Shown here piece after piece: positions 25,783 to 34,469 of a stretch of DNA of 48,546 nucleotides. Source of the stretch: Candidatus Brevefilum sp. (lineage in GTDB: Bacteria > Chloroflexota > Anaerolineae > Anaerolineales > Anaerolineaceae); the NCBI GenBank assembly GCA_019428905.1, contig JAHYJN010000018.1:1-48546 (forward strand), in the 5' to 3' direction. The notes beneath the pieces are model-generated. The model saw only the letters and a program-made list of their open reading frames with translations. It was not told the origin of the DNA and made no database searches. The position numbers were made by a program, and so were the translations under genes. Within the stretch, counting starts at the first letter, position 1; the number at the start of each line of letters is the position of its first letter.

Positions 25783-25901
25783 CAAACCTCCAAATAAACA
25801 TCCACAGGGATTGACCTGGGCTGATTGGGGTAATTTTAATCCAAATTATTTTTTACGTCTACCAGCGCCCAGGCTGAGCGAGAAGATTGTACCATACCGC
25901 T

Positions 25902-27764
25902 TCAATCCGAACCCGGCTCAGGGATGCCCTCTGTCCCGGGTCCATACTCAAAGATCGCCTGCCAAGGTTGGAACCGGGTAAAAAAGGCATCGGAGAAATA
26001 CACCTGGTCATTGATGTAGACCGTGCGGGTCACATTAACATCAGCGCCATCGGCAGAATAATCCACCTGCTTGATCGTCCCCTTTGACAGGTCAGGGTTC
26101 TCACGATACAGATCTTCAGGTGCTTTCACAATGTTTGTTGGACCCGTGGTTTGCCAGTTCACGGTGCGCCCATCTTTGGTGGAATAAAACTTCCAGGTCA
26201 GGGAGTAATTTCCCATATAGGTTTCCATTAACAGCCACTGGTCCGTGTCATTGGTAAATTTCAGGTCCACAATTGGCACATAGACAGTTGCATCCAAACC
26301 GGCCAATCGAGGATCCCGGACACCGTTGCTGCGCTGCTCATAATAACCAACGCGGTATGAGTGGGCATACCGCTCATTGATGGGGAAGCCAGCGAAAAAG
26401 GCCGCCCGGAAGAGGGTGGTGCTCACCTGGCACACCCCACCGCCGATGCCTTGGATGGTCTGCCCGCCAAAGATGATGGGTGCCTCTGCGTAACCGTTAT
26501 CCAGGCTGATGTTGCCCAAAGCCTGGGCCATGGAAAAGGTCTCCCACGGTGCAATCAGCAAGCCGTGAAAGCGCGCCGCGGAGGCGCGAATATTCTGCAC
26601 CCTGGCCGGATCTGACCCATAGAAATAGGATGTCTCTTGGTGGACCAGCTCAGTGATCCCCAGTTCTTCCCCGGTGGCATCATCTGTCACAGCCGGCAGC
26701 AGGGTCTGAAAGGTTAATGGGATCTCGTGCGCACCATCCAGTAATGCCTGATTGATATACTCAATGCTTCCTTCAATATCCAGATCACGCCCGATCACAG
26801 CCGGGTCTTTCACTTCCAGTACACGCGTGTCATCGTTGAAGATAAACCGGGCATTGACCGGGTAAACATATAAGCCGGGCGCCAGGCTGCTCAGGTACAC
26901 TTGCATCAGGCTCTCGTTGATCCCAATCTGGTAGACGCCATTTTCGCCGTCTTCACCATCGCCCCGGTGAATCACCAGCATCGAAGCCAGGTCCTCAGGG
27001 GCAATCGACCAGGATCGTTCTTCTTCACCCTCAACCGCCGGTGCGGTCAACACCAGGGGCTCGCTGAGGATCTTCCTCGCCAGCTCCGCTTGGGGACCGA
27101 CATCCATGATCACCGGTGATGATTCCTCAACCACAAGGGGGATAACTGCGTTCTCCATCTGCAGGAGGTAAGACGCAATGGCGCCCAAGGTGGCACTTAT
27201 GTCGACCTCACGCCCTACCTGGCCGCTGACCACCACCACATCCGTGTTTTCCAGCCTCAGGGAGGCCTCGATCATTGGCTGATCGATTTCCGCTGCAATC
27301 GATTGTAAGAAAGCCAGGGCAACCCGCTCATCGTAACGGGCGACAGGGGTAAGCTGCACTCCGGTGAACCAGGCTCGGGCTTTCTCAACCAGGTTAATCG
27401 GGAACGGACTCTCGCGGCCGACAGAAAAAGCTTGCTCCGCACTGGTGCTGGGGTCCATCCGGTAACCCAGATCCAACGGGCGCATCTCCCAGGCTGAATC
27501 CTGGTAGGTAAATTCAATCCGACCATCCATTGTATATTGCAACGCCTCAGTCAGAACAGCGTCTGTTTCCTCAAGGGTCATCCCTGTTAAGTCGATATTT
27601 TGAACATACACGGTAGGATAAACCCGATCCGCATAAACGGCCTCAAACCCCAATAAGGCGATCACCAGCACCAGGATAAAAACCACCAAAGTGAGCGGGA
27701 ATGCCATCAGCAAGCGGCTCAGTAATGTTTTTGATTGATTTGTTGTTTGTTTTTCGTTCATCAT
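25902..27764 (-). CDS. VanW-family membrane-anchored protein with PG_binding_4-type domains
   Basis: A 620-residue protein with an N-terminal transmembrane helix (LTLVVFILVLVIALLGFEAVYA). Repeated domains of about 110 residues of the kind found ahead of VanW follow (VYVQNIDLTGMTLEETDAVLTEAL). The VanW domain lies at about 395-530 (RVQNIRASAARFHGLLIAPWETFSM, IQGIGGGVCQVSTTLFRAAFFAGFPINERYAHSYRV), with a short C-terminal region (G5-like position) after it. VanW is named from vancomycin-resistance clusters, but its biochemical function is unknown; an extracytoplasmic cell-wall role is inferred. No Shine-Dalgarno is seen; TATAAT ends 8 nt before the ATG, suggesting a leaderless mRNA. Confidence 0.9.
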   Translation of the reverse strand: MMNEKQTTNQSKTLLSRLLMAFPLTLVVFILVLVIALLGFEAVYADRVYPTVYVQNIDLTGMTLEETDAVLTEALQYTMDGRIEFTYQDSAWEMRPLDLGYRMDPSTSAEQAFSVGRESPFPINLVEKARAWFTGVQLTPVARYDERVALAFLQSIAAEIDQPMIEASLRLENTDVVVVSGQVGREVDISATLGAIASYLLQMENAVIPLVVEESSPVIMDVGPQAELARKILSEPLVLTAPAVEGEEERSWSIAPEDLASMLVIHRGDGEDGENGVYQIGINESLMQVYLSSLAPGLYVYPVNARFIFNDDTRVLEVKDPAVIGRDLDIEGSIEYINQALLDGAHEIPLTFQTLLPAVTDDATGEELGITELVHQETSYFYGSDPARVQNIRASAARFHGLLIAPWETFSMAQALGNISLDNGYAEAPIIFGGQTIQGIGGGVCQVSTTLFRAAFFAGFPINERYAHSYRVGYYEQRSNGVRDPRLAGLDATVYVPIVDLKFTNDTDQWLLMETYMGNYSLTWKFYSTKDGRTVNWQTTGPTNIVKAPEDLYRENPDLSKGTIKQVDYSADGADVNVTRTVYINDQVYFSDAFFTRFQPWQAIFEYGPGTEGIPEPGSD

Positions 27765-27772
27765 AGGTCTCG

Positions 27773-27778
27773 ATTATA
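27773..27778 (-). promoter_or_regulatory. -10 box of a leaderless vanW-family gene promoter
   Basis: Perfect TATAAT on the minus strand, ending 8 nt before ATG 27764. The -35 region is weak. Confidence 0.5.
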
Positions 27779-27951
27779 CTGCACACCATTAAGAATAGCG
27801 TTAGAATGCCAGTTGCCTGGTTTAATTAACGAAGCCCACCTCAAATTAGTTCCCAAATGCGCATTTATTTGTCTTTCTTGCTGTCGTTTTGATAATTTTT
27901 CACGTTATAATCTTACCTGACAGCCGTATCTGATCAAAGGCAGACCCGAAG

Positions 27952-29718
27952 ATGACCCTTCCTATGGTTCTACTCATCATCCTGATCATTGCAGCCCTGG
28001 TACTGTTTTCAATTGAAACCCTGCCGGCAGACGTGATTGCCTTGGGCCTGATGATGGCCCTGATCCTGGCCGGCATCCTGCCGGCAACCATCGCTTTCGA
28101 GGGCTTTGGCAGCGATACATCCATGATGATCTTGGGAATCCTGATTCTAACCGCAGCACTGGTTCGGACGGGAATTGTGCAAATCCTTTCCAGGAAGATC
28201 TTTCAATCGGTTGGCAACAGCAAAAACCAACTGTTCTGGATCATCACGGGCTCAGCAGGCCTGTTGAGTGCGTTTATCTCCAATACCGCTACAGCAGCGT
28301 TTTATACACCCATGACCATCGGCCTATCGAGACGGCTTAAAATCCACCCCTCAAAAATGTTGATGCCGATGGCTTTTGCGACCATCCTCGCCAGTTCCGT
28401 GACCCTGGTCGGCACCTCGACCAACGTGGTCGTCAGCGGGCTGCTGACCCAATATGGCTTGCCCCCTCTGGGCATGTTTGAACTGACTCCGGTCGGCATC
28501 CCCATCCTGATCGTTGGCTTGCTGTACATGTTCTTCATCGGGCGGCACCTGATCCCAGTCCGGGATACCGAAGACCATGATCTGCAAAAGGATATCCTCT
28601 CCTATTGCTCAGAATTTAAGGTGACTGAAACTTCGCCTTGGGCAGGCAAGTCACTGAATGAGATCGGTTTAGGCCAGGAATATGACCTGTACGTCTTGCG
28701 GATCTTAAAAGCTACCGGAATCCCTGTTGAACCACGCGCGAACACCATCCTTCAGCCGGGAGATCGCGTGTTGATTGAGGGGAATAAAAACAACCTGATC
28801 ACTTTACGAGAAGAGAATTTGGTTGAATTTACCGGTGAGTTTGAACAAGAATCGGAAATGACGAAAGGCTTATCATTAGCTGAAGTGATCCTTTTGCCCG
28901 GCTCAACCTTGATCGGCCGGACTTTACGCGGTGTGAACTTCAGGGAACGCTACGGCTTACAAGTGCTGGGGATCAACCGCAAGGGCGAGACCATCCGCCG
29001 ACGCATCAGCCTGACCAGGCTGCAGGTCGGTGACCAACTCTTACTGCAGGGCAACCAGGGGACAATCCAAGGCCTTGGGAAAAACATCAACTTCAGGGTT
29101 GTCTCCGGTCAACTGGATGTGATGCCAGAGACGAACAAAGCGCCTCTCGCTCTGGGAATATTTGGCGGTGTGATCCTGCTGGTATCGTTTAACATTCTTA
29201 CGCTGCCGGTGGGTGTGATGCTGGGCGCATTGGTCGTCTTCATCACCCGCTGTATCACCCCGGAAGAGGCCTACCGACAGGTAAATTGGGGCGCCTGGCT
29301 GTTGATTGCCTGTATGCTGGCCTTAGGGCAGGCCATGGAAGTGACCGGTCTGGCCTCTTTGCTGGCTGATGAAATCGTGGGCTTAATCGGCTTATCGCAC
29401 CCGATTTTGCTCCTATCCACCTTCTTCTTCCTGTCGCTGATCCTCACCCAGCCGATGTCAAACCAGGCTGCAGCAGTAATCATCACCCCGATTGCGATGC
29501 AAGCTGCCCTCCACCTGGGCTTCAACCCGCGCACCTTTGCCATCATGATTGCGATCGGCGCCAGCAATTCCTTCATCACCCCGCTGGAACCCGCCTGCTT
29601 GATGGTCTACGGCCCGGGTAACTACCGCTTCTTCGATTTCGTCAAAGTCGGTTCTATCCTGACTTTCTTGATCTACGGGATTGCAGTGTTAATGGTGCCC
29701 TGGATCTGGCCGCTGTAA
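27952..29718 (+). CDS. SLC13/DASS-type transporter with two RCK_C (TrkA-C) domains
   Basis: A 588-residue transporter with about a dozen membrane segments split around a cytosolic insert. The first half contains GLLSAFISNTATAAFYTPMTIGLSRRL and SSVTLVGTSTNVVVSGLL, the SNT/GTSTN ion-substrate loops of the DASS/CitMHS group. The insert (about 220-380) holds two RCK_C domains (GKSLNEIGLGQEYDLYVLRILKATG, GRTLRGVNFRERYGLQVLGINRKGE). The second half repeats the loops as QPMSNQAAAVIITPIAMQAA and IGASNSFITPLEPACLMVYGPG. Family members carry dicarboxylates, sulfate or other anions with Na+; the substrate is undetermined. A TATAAT box at 27906-27911 lies about 40 nt upstream. Confidence 0.9.
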   Translation: MTLPMVLLIILIIAALVLFSIETLPADVIALGLMMALILAGILPATIAFEGFGSDTSMMILGILILTAALVRTGIVQILSRKIFQSVGNSKNQLFWIITGSAGLLSAFISNTATAAFYTPMTIGLSRRLKIHPSKMLMPMAFATILASSVTLVGTSTNVVVSGLLTQYGLPPLGMFELTPVGIPILIVGLLYMFFIGRHLIPVRDTEDHDLQKDILSYCSEFKVTETSPWAGKSLNEIGLGQEYDLYVLRILKATGIPVEPRANTILQPGDRVLIEGNKNNLITLREENLVEFTGEFEQESEMTKGLSLAEVILLPGSTLIGRTLRGVNFRERYGLQVLGINRKGETIRRRISLTRLQVGDQLLLQGNQGTIQGLGKNINFRVVSGQLDVMPETNKAPLALGIFGGVILLVSFNILTLPVGVMLGALVVFITRCITPEEAYRQVNWGAWLLIACMLALGQAMEVTGLASLLADEIVGLIGLSHPILLLSTFFFLSLILTQPMSNQAAAVIITPIAMQAALHLGFNPRTFAIMIAIGASNSFITPLEPACLMVYGPGNYRFFDFVKVGSILTFLIYGIAVLMVPWIWPL

Positions 29719-29723
29719 CCCCA

Positions 29724-29757
29724 AACTATACAGGCGCTGCTAAGAGCCCCTGTAGTT
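29724..29757. terminator. Weak hairpin between convergent genes
   Basis: aactatacagg (29724-29734) can pair with cctgtagtt (29749-29757) with one bulge. No clear T-tract follows in either direction, so this is only a tentative transcript end for the DASS gene or the aminotransferase. Confidence 0.3.
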
Positions 29758-29840
29758 ATCCGGGTTGAATCAATTTCCGGTCGTTGCCAGAGTTTGATAA
29801 ATAAGTTGATTCTGACCAAAAACGGAAAACTAATGCTTAC

Positions 29841-30998
29841 TCAAGCTTTATGCAGGGGGAGCAACGCGCCAACTGCGGTTACCAGCGCGTCCAAATCAGC
29901 CTCGGTATTATAGCCTTGAACCGAAATACGGATGAAATGCTGTCCCTTCCACTCGATACAGGGCACTTCAATCCTGTATTCCTGAAGCAATTGGCTCTGA
30001 AATGCGGAGAGGTCCCGCACCTGTGGCAAGCGCACCACTGCCATTTGGACAAACGGCGCTGCCCGCACCGAATAGACGCTTTCCAGCCCGGTCAGTTTGT
30101 CAATACGCTTGAGCCCAACGGCCAGGATGTGCTGACACCTCTGCTGGATTGCTGACCAATGATGTCGCTCCTGAAATTGAATGGCGGACGGAACAGAGAG
30201 ATAGGCAGACGGGTCATTGGTTCCCATCCATTCAAAATAATCCAAATATGGCTTCCCGGATGTAAATGATCCGTTCTCACCCCATCCCCAACTGATCACC
30301 AAAGGTTCTATTCGCGCCTGTAGCTCCCGGCGAGTGTACAGAAATCCGGCCCCCTTTGGACTTTGCATCCATTTATGACAATTGCCAACGTAGAAATCCG
30401 GGTCGATATCTGTTAAATCGAGTGAGATCTGACCAGGCGCATGCGCGCCATCGATAATGGTCAAAATACCTGCTGCGCGGGCTCGCTTGCAGATCATTTC
30501 AACCGGCAACCGTACGGCCGTTGGTGAGGTGATATGACTGATGAAAATGACCCTGGTACGGGTTGTCACCCCCTGCCAGAAATGATCGGCGATTTCAGTA
30601 GGGGAAGCCAGGGGTAAAGGAACCGCCTGCTTTACAAGGGCTGTGCCGTTCTTCTGACTCATAAAATTCCAGATATTCTCACAAGCGCCATACTCGTGAT
30701 CTGTCGTCAGAATCTCATCGCCCACCTCCAATTGCAATGAACGGGCGATGATGTTGACGCCAAAAGTAGCATTGGGGATGTAGACCAGGTCATCCGCATC
30801 TGCATTCAAATAATCACCTAGGGTTTGCCGCGCGTGTTGTAATGCGGGCAGCATTTCGCGTGTTATGAACTGGACAGGCTGGCTTTCAAGGCGGACCTGC
30901 CAGTCCCAATACGCCGCCATCACCGAGCGGGGCGTTGCACCGAACGAACCGTGGTTGAGGAAAATAATATCTTCATCCAGATAGTAATGGTCTTTCAC
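29841..30998 (-). CDS. Class V aminotransferase (isopenicillin N epimerase-like)
   Basis: A 385-residue PLP enzyme. The start FLNHGSFGATPRSVMAAY is typical of the isopenicillin N epimerase/cysteine desulfurase-like subgroup. The cofactor-binding region includes TTDHEYGA, FISHITSPTAVRLPV, IIDGAHAPGQISLDLTDIDPDFYVGNCHKWMQSPKGAGFLY; the Schiff-base Lys is in GNCHKWM. The reaction may be epimerisation, desulfuration or lyase chemistry; sequence does not decide. There is no biosynthetic cluster around it. Transcribed alone, divergent to nothing, with a 108-nt gap to fetB behind it. Confidence 0.88.
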   Translation of the reverse strand: MKDHYYLDEDIIFLNHGSFGATPRSVMAAYWDWQVRLESQPVQFITREMLPALQHARQTLGDYLNADADDLVYIPNATFGVNIIARSLQLEVGDEILTTDHEYGACENIWNFMSQKNGTALVKQAVPLPLASPTEIADHFWQGVTTRTRVIFISHITSPTAVRLPVEMICKRARAAGILTIIDGAHAPGQISLDLTDIDPDFYVGNCHKWMQSPKGAGFLYTRRELQARIEPLVISWGWGENGSFTSGKPYLDYFEWMGTNDPSAYLSVPSAIQFQERHHWSAIQQRCQHILAVGLKRIDKLTGLESVYSVRAAPFVQMAVVRLPQVRDLSAFQSQLLQEYRIEVPCIEWKGQHFIRISVQGYNTEADLDALVTAVGALLPLHKA

Positions 30999-31106
30999 GG
31001 GTTACCCTTCACTTGGTGATCTTTGACCTAAACTTTTGGTTCTCAATCGAAACACTATGTGTCTGACTCCGGTTTCATTATGCAACATTCTGCAGCGTGG
31101 ATCAGA

Positions 31107-31901
31107 TCAGTTATCCGCTTCCGAGCGCAGCAAAAGCTGCTCTGCTTGTGAGAATACCTGGCTGCGCAGCAGCACAATCGAGATCAAGACAGTGATACCC
31201 GCCGTCACAAAGATGGAACCGGAAACCACAAACTGGTAAAACCCGGCATAGGCTGGATTTTGACCCGATAACACCATCCCTGCCATAGCACCCGGGATCC
31301 ACACAATCCCTAAAGATCGTAAACCGTTGATGTTAGGCGTCAACGCTGCCGAAATTGCTCGCCGGGAATAAGGCCGGATGACCTGTTCTGGCGAAGCGCC
31401 CAGCGCCAAACCAGCTTCAATCTGCCCAACATGGGAGGTGACTTCCGAACGAAAGCGCTCCATCATCAAAGCATTGGTATTCATCGCGCCGTATACCATC
31501 ATGCTGCCGATCGGGATGATTGAGGTCAGCTCCTGTTCGATCACGCCCATCAAGGTCATCACCGTGATCACCAACCCTGCCCCGGCAGAGATGCCGATAA
31601 AAGAGATCCGTAGGGCATGGGGGATATTGCGCACCCGCCGAATGGTCATCACACTGCCGGCCACAATCATGACCAGAATGACCGGTACGGCAATCCACAA
31701 GTCCGCGCTAAAGATGACTGTCAGGAGAAAACCCACCAGGACAATTTGTCCCACACCACGTCCTAAGGAAATTAAGATCTCCTTCTTTAGCCCAAGCTTC
31801 AGGCGGCCTGTCAGCCAGACCACCAACAAGGCCGCGACCATCGTCACCCCCGCCTGGGCTGCACCCAACCAGACCTGGTTGTCAATCCACCGAGCGAGCA
31901 T
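31107..31901 (-). CDS. fetB: FetB-like (UPF0014) ABC transporter permease
   Basis: A 264-residue membrane protein with about seven hydrophobic segments and the UPF0014/FetB pattern: VRNIPHALRISFIGISAGAGLVI, IPIGSMMVYGAMNTNALMMERFRSEV, IEAGLALGASPEQVIRPYSRRAISAALTPNINGLRSLGIVWIPGAMAGMVLSGQNPAYA. E. coli FetAB exports iron and protects from peroxide. The start ATG 31901 is set by a perfect AAGGAGGTG ribosome site; the longer frame to 31949 is inside fetA. It overlaps fetA by 20 nt and closes the ccmH-ccmG-fetA-fetB operon. Confidence 0.85.
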   Translation of the reverse strand: MLARWIDNQVWLGAAQAGVTMVAALLVVWLTGRLKLGLKKEILISLGRGVGQIVLVGFLLTVIFSADLWIAVPVILVMIVAGSVMTIRRVRNIPHALRISFIGISAGAGLVITVMTLMGVIEQELTSIIPIGSMMVYGAMNTNALMMERFRSEVTSHVGQIEAGLALGASPEQVIRPYSRRAISAALTPNINGLRSLGIVWIPGAMAGMVLSGQNPAYAGFYQFVVSGSIFVTAGITVLISIVLLRSQVFSQAEQLLLRSEADN

Positions 31902-32586
31902 CCAACACCTCCTTGACCGATCCATCTGCGACCAGTTGACCGGCCTCAAGCAACAGCACCCGCTCCGCTAAGCGCTCAACCTGTGCCCGGTCATGGGTGA
32001 CCAGGATAAAGGTCATGTTCTGTGACTTAATGATCGCTTTGATCGTCTCCTCAACCTCATTTTTTGCCGCTTGGTCAAGGGCTGAAGTCGGCTCATCCAA
32101 CAGCAGGGCTTCAGGTTTGTTCGCCAAGGTACGAGCTAGGTTAACCCGCTGCGCCTCACCGCCAGATAAGCTGCTTACATTGCGGTTCTCATAACCGACC
32201 AGGTCGACACCGGATAAGAGCGCCCGGATCTCAGCTTCAGTCAGCGTTTCACCGTGTGCGGACGGACCAAAACACAGGTTGTCTGCGACCGTACCAGGGA
32301 ACAAATTTGGGGCTTGCATTACCATTCCTAATCGACGGCGTAAGCTGCCAGGTGGAATCTGGCGGTAATCCTCGCCATTTAACCAGATCATTCCAGCAGT
32401 AGGCTCGTCCAAACGGTTGATCAAGCGGATCAACGTGCTTTTCCCCGCACCGGATGGACCAAACACGGCCACCCGCTCACCAACTTGGACTTCAAAACAG
32501 ATATCGGAGAGGATGGGCTGACCGTCAATGGCGTATGTCAGGCCTTCAACGGATATAAACGCATTGTGGTGTTTTTGCCTTGTCAT
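31882..32586 (-). CDS. fetA: FetA-like ABC transporter ATP-binding protein
   Basis: A 234-residue ABC ATPase with Walker A FGPSGAGKSTLIRLINRL, signature [15 protein letters not shown], Walker B ALLLDEPTSALD and switch ILVTHD. It is assigned as FetA because it overlaps the FetB-type permease gene and because YbbL/FetA proteins share the phrase RLDEPTAGMIWLNGEDYRQIPPGSLRRRLGMVMQAPNLFPGTV. It starts 14 nt after ccmG. In relatives it powers iron export; coupling to ccmHG hints at an iron/heme homeostasis link, which is inference. Confidence 0.82.
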   Translation of the reverse strand: MTRQKHHNAFISVEGLTYAIDGQPILSDICFEVQVGERVAVFGPSGAGKSTLIRLINRLDEPTAGMIWLNGEDYRQIPPGSLRRRLGMVMQAPNLFPGTVADNLCFGPSAHGETLTEAEIRALLSGVDLVGYENRNVSSLSGGEAQRVNLARTLANKPEALLLDEPTSALDQAAKNEVEETIKAIIKSQNMTFILVTHDRAQVERLAERVLLLEAGQLVADGSVKEVLDARSVD

Positions 32587-32600
32587 TGTGTCAACATTGA

Positions 32601-33176
32601 TTAATTCGATACCAGCGCCACAACAGCATCGACGGCTGAGATGATCTCGTCCAGTGAGATAAACGACCCGATTTTGAGATACCGCAGCGTGCCTTCAGGG
32701 TCTAAAATATACGTCTCGGGGACAGAATTGACCTGGTAGCGCTTGGAGATAGCACCGCGCAGGTCGGGTCCATTGGGGTAGGTCACACCATATTCTGCCA
32801 GGTAAGCCCGTGAGGCAGGTTCGGTGTCCATATAAGCCACACCGAGGAAAATCACCCGCTGGGCATCATCGGCTTGGTAGACCTGCCAGGCTTGCTCTAA
32901 CAGGGCGGCCTCTTCATCACAGGTCGCACACCAGGATGCCCAAAAATTGACCAGCACCACCTTGCCGCGCAGGTCAGCGGTATCAATCACATCGCCATCA
33001 TAGGTTGTTAGGGTAAAATCTTGGGGTTTCTTACCCAGTTCAACCGGCGAAGAATCATTTTGAAACAGGCGCAGACCGATCAACACCAGGACAAACAGCA
33101 CTCCGGCAAAAGCAGCGACAGCCCACAAGTTCACCCGACGCTTGTTGTTTGGACTAGAAACAGAATCTGCCATCAT
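32601..33176 (-). CDS. ccmG: TlpA/ResA/CcmG-like membrane thiol-disulfide oxidoreductase
   Basis: A 191-residue protein with an N-terminal signal anchor (NLWAVAAFAGVLFVLVLIGLRLF) and an extracytoplasmic thioredoxin fold: VVLVNFWASWCATCDEEAALLEQAW, with active-site WCATC. YQVNSVPETYILDPEG carries the cis-Pro and the acidic loop. It has the length and the insert of CcmG/DsbE and ResA, which reduce apocytochrome c thiols for heme attachment. Its start overlaps the ccmH stop by 4 nt (ATGA), supporting the CcmG name over generic TlpA. Confidence 0.88.
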   Translation of the reverse strand: MMADSVSSPNNKRRVNLWAVAAFAGVLFVLVLIGLRLFQNDSSPVELGKKPQDFTLTTYDGDVIDTADLRGKVVLVNFWASWCATCDEEAALLEQAWQVYQADDAQRVIFLGVAYMDTEPASRAYLAEYGVTYPNGPDLRGAISKRYQVNSVPETYILDPEGTLRYLKIGSFISLDEIISAVDAVVALVSN

Positions 33177-33670
33177 GACGTTTGATCTAAATTTGCCAGG
33201 TCGCGCTCGACCTGTTCAAGGTAAGGGTCTTTATGCGCTCTCCCCTGGAGGTCGGGTCGTTGCGGCTGGCGTTTCATCTTTGCCAGGAGCAGGATAAAGC
33301 CAACCAAGAATACCACCGGCGGCGCCAGGTACAGCAGCCAGTTTAACCCGGCCCGCGGCGGCTCTCCCAAGACCCGATCCCCGTATTGAGCGACAAAATA
33401 AGCTTTGATTTCCCCTTCTGTCCATCCTTCAGCCAGCTGCTCCCGGATTAACTCGCGCCATTGCTGGCAGGCCTCGATCGGGCACACATCCAGGGGGATG
33501 TTATCGCATATCGGGCAGAATAATTGGCTGGCAATCCGGTTGACTTCATCATCAGAAGGGGTACTGGCCTGTACCCGATCAACCAAGATCAAACCAGACA
33601 ACAGGCACACCATCAATAACCAAAATAAATGTTTTTCTAAACGGAAAGAAGTAAGTTTTCGCAACATCAT
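33173..33670 (-). CDS. ccmH: Cytochrome c maturation protein CcmH (four-cysteine type)
   Basis: A 165-residue protein: signal peptide-like helix (HLFWLLMVCLLSGLILV), the thiol domain and one C-terminal transmembrane helix (WLLYLAPPVVFLVGFILLL). The domain reads IASQLFCPICDNIPLDVCPIEACQQWRELIREQLAEGWTEGEIKAYFVAQYGDRVLGEPP. The FCPIC motif corresponds to the LRCxxC redox pair of CcmH, and two additional Cys follow. CcmH holds apocytochrome c for the CcmF ligase. The ATG pair at 33670/33667 is chosen; the frame to 33715 lacks support. First gene of the ccmHG-fetAB unit; no clear Shine-Dalgarno. Confidence 0.9.
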   Translation of the reverse strand: MMLRKLTSFRLEKHLFWLLMVCLLSGLILVDRVQASTPSDDEVNRIASQLFCPICDNIPLDVCPIEACQQWRELIREQLAEGWTEGEIKAYFVAQYGDRVLGEPPRAGLNWLLYLAPPVVFLVGFILLLAKMKRQPQRPDLQGRAHKDPYLEQVERDLANLDQTS

Positions 33671-33715
33671 CCCATACCAATAAGTGTTGACATTCCTTGG
33701 ATAAGGATACCACAA

Positions 33716-34348
33716 GAGATTAAAAAGTCATCTGCGATCAGCCTAGAAATCAGGGCATCGCAAAGTCTAAAAATTTTCTAAGCATAATTACATCTAGCCA
33801 AAATCCTTCTATTTTCGGGAGCAAGTGGGAATAATTGTTGGATTTCAAAGAAATTTCACACACAAGCAATAGGATTATCTTGAAATTATTTTCTCTACCT
33901 ATCCCTAAATCCCTTCCCTGAAAGGAAGGGACTTTAAACCCCTTCCTATTGCGAAGCACGCTTCGAGTAGGGTGCACACCTACGCTTTGCTTCGGGTGTT
34001 TCGCTTTGCTTCAGGGTTGGGGTGGGTCCTCATACGAAATTTCAATAAACAATTGGTTAGGATGTATGGTTTCGTTTCAATAATTTACTTTGCGATCTAC
34101 CTGGCCCAGAAACAGCCTTTCACTTTTGACAAATTATAAGCGGCCGCTCAAAATTCTTCAAAAGCGCGGTGCGGCACATCATCCAGACCGCTCACTTTGA
34201 AAGGATTCAGACTCAAAACCAAAGTAGAAAAACGCATTTGCGACAACTCCTCCCAGGAACCACCCTGGCGTGACAAAACATCACTTTCCACTCAATTCTT
34301 GTTGTGAGCCCATCTTAAAAATTACAAAATGCCAGCTTTTCAAATCCC
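33716..34348. other. Gene-free region with a compound repeat
   Basis: About 630 bases without a supported gene. The first part is AT-rich; 33901-34025 is a repeat-dense block; the rest up to the dpaL terminator shows no coding signal or RNA gene. Confidence 0.55.
33901..34025. repeat. Compound hairpin/direct-repeat block
   Basis: Contains a 7-bp stem cccttcc (33911-33917) / ggaaggg (33924-33930), a small stem cgaag/cttcg (from 33952), a near-palindrome gtagggtgcacacctac, and two copies of cgctttgctt (33983 and 34002). It ends in ggttggggtgggt. This mosaic has the look of a dispersed intergenic repeat rather than a gene. Confidence 0.55.
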
Positions 34349-34394
34349 AAAAAATCAGCGTCCCCTTAGGGCAAATGCCTTAAAGAGACGCTGA
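34349..34394 (-). terminator. Intrinsic terminator of dpaL
   Basis: Outer stem tcagcgtc (34355-34362) / gacgctga (34387-34394) with an inner stem ttagggc / gccttaa (one mismatch). On the minus strand it is followed by TTTTTT. It starts 75 nt past the dpaL stop. Confidence 0.85.
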
Positions 34395-34469
34395 CCACAC
34401 ATTTCGTATTGAGGGTGACGAACCTTTAGCCGGCAGCAGACGGCTGCCTTTCAGGTGCTGGTTTAACCT

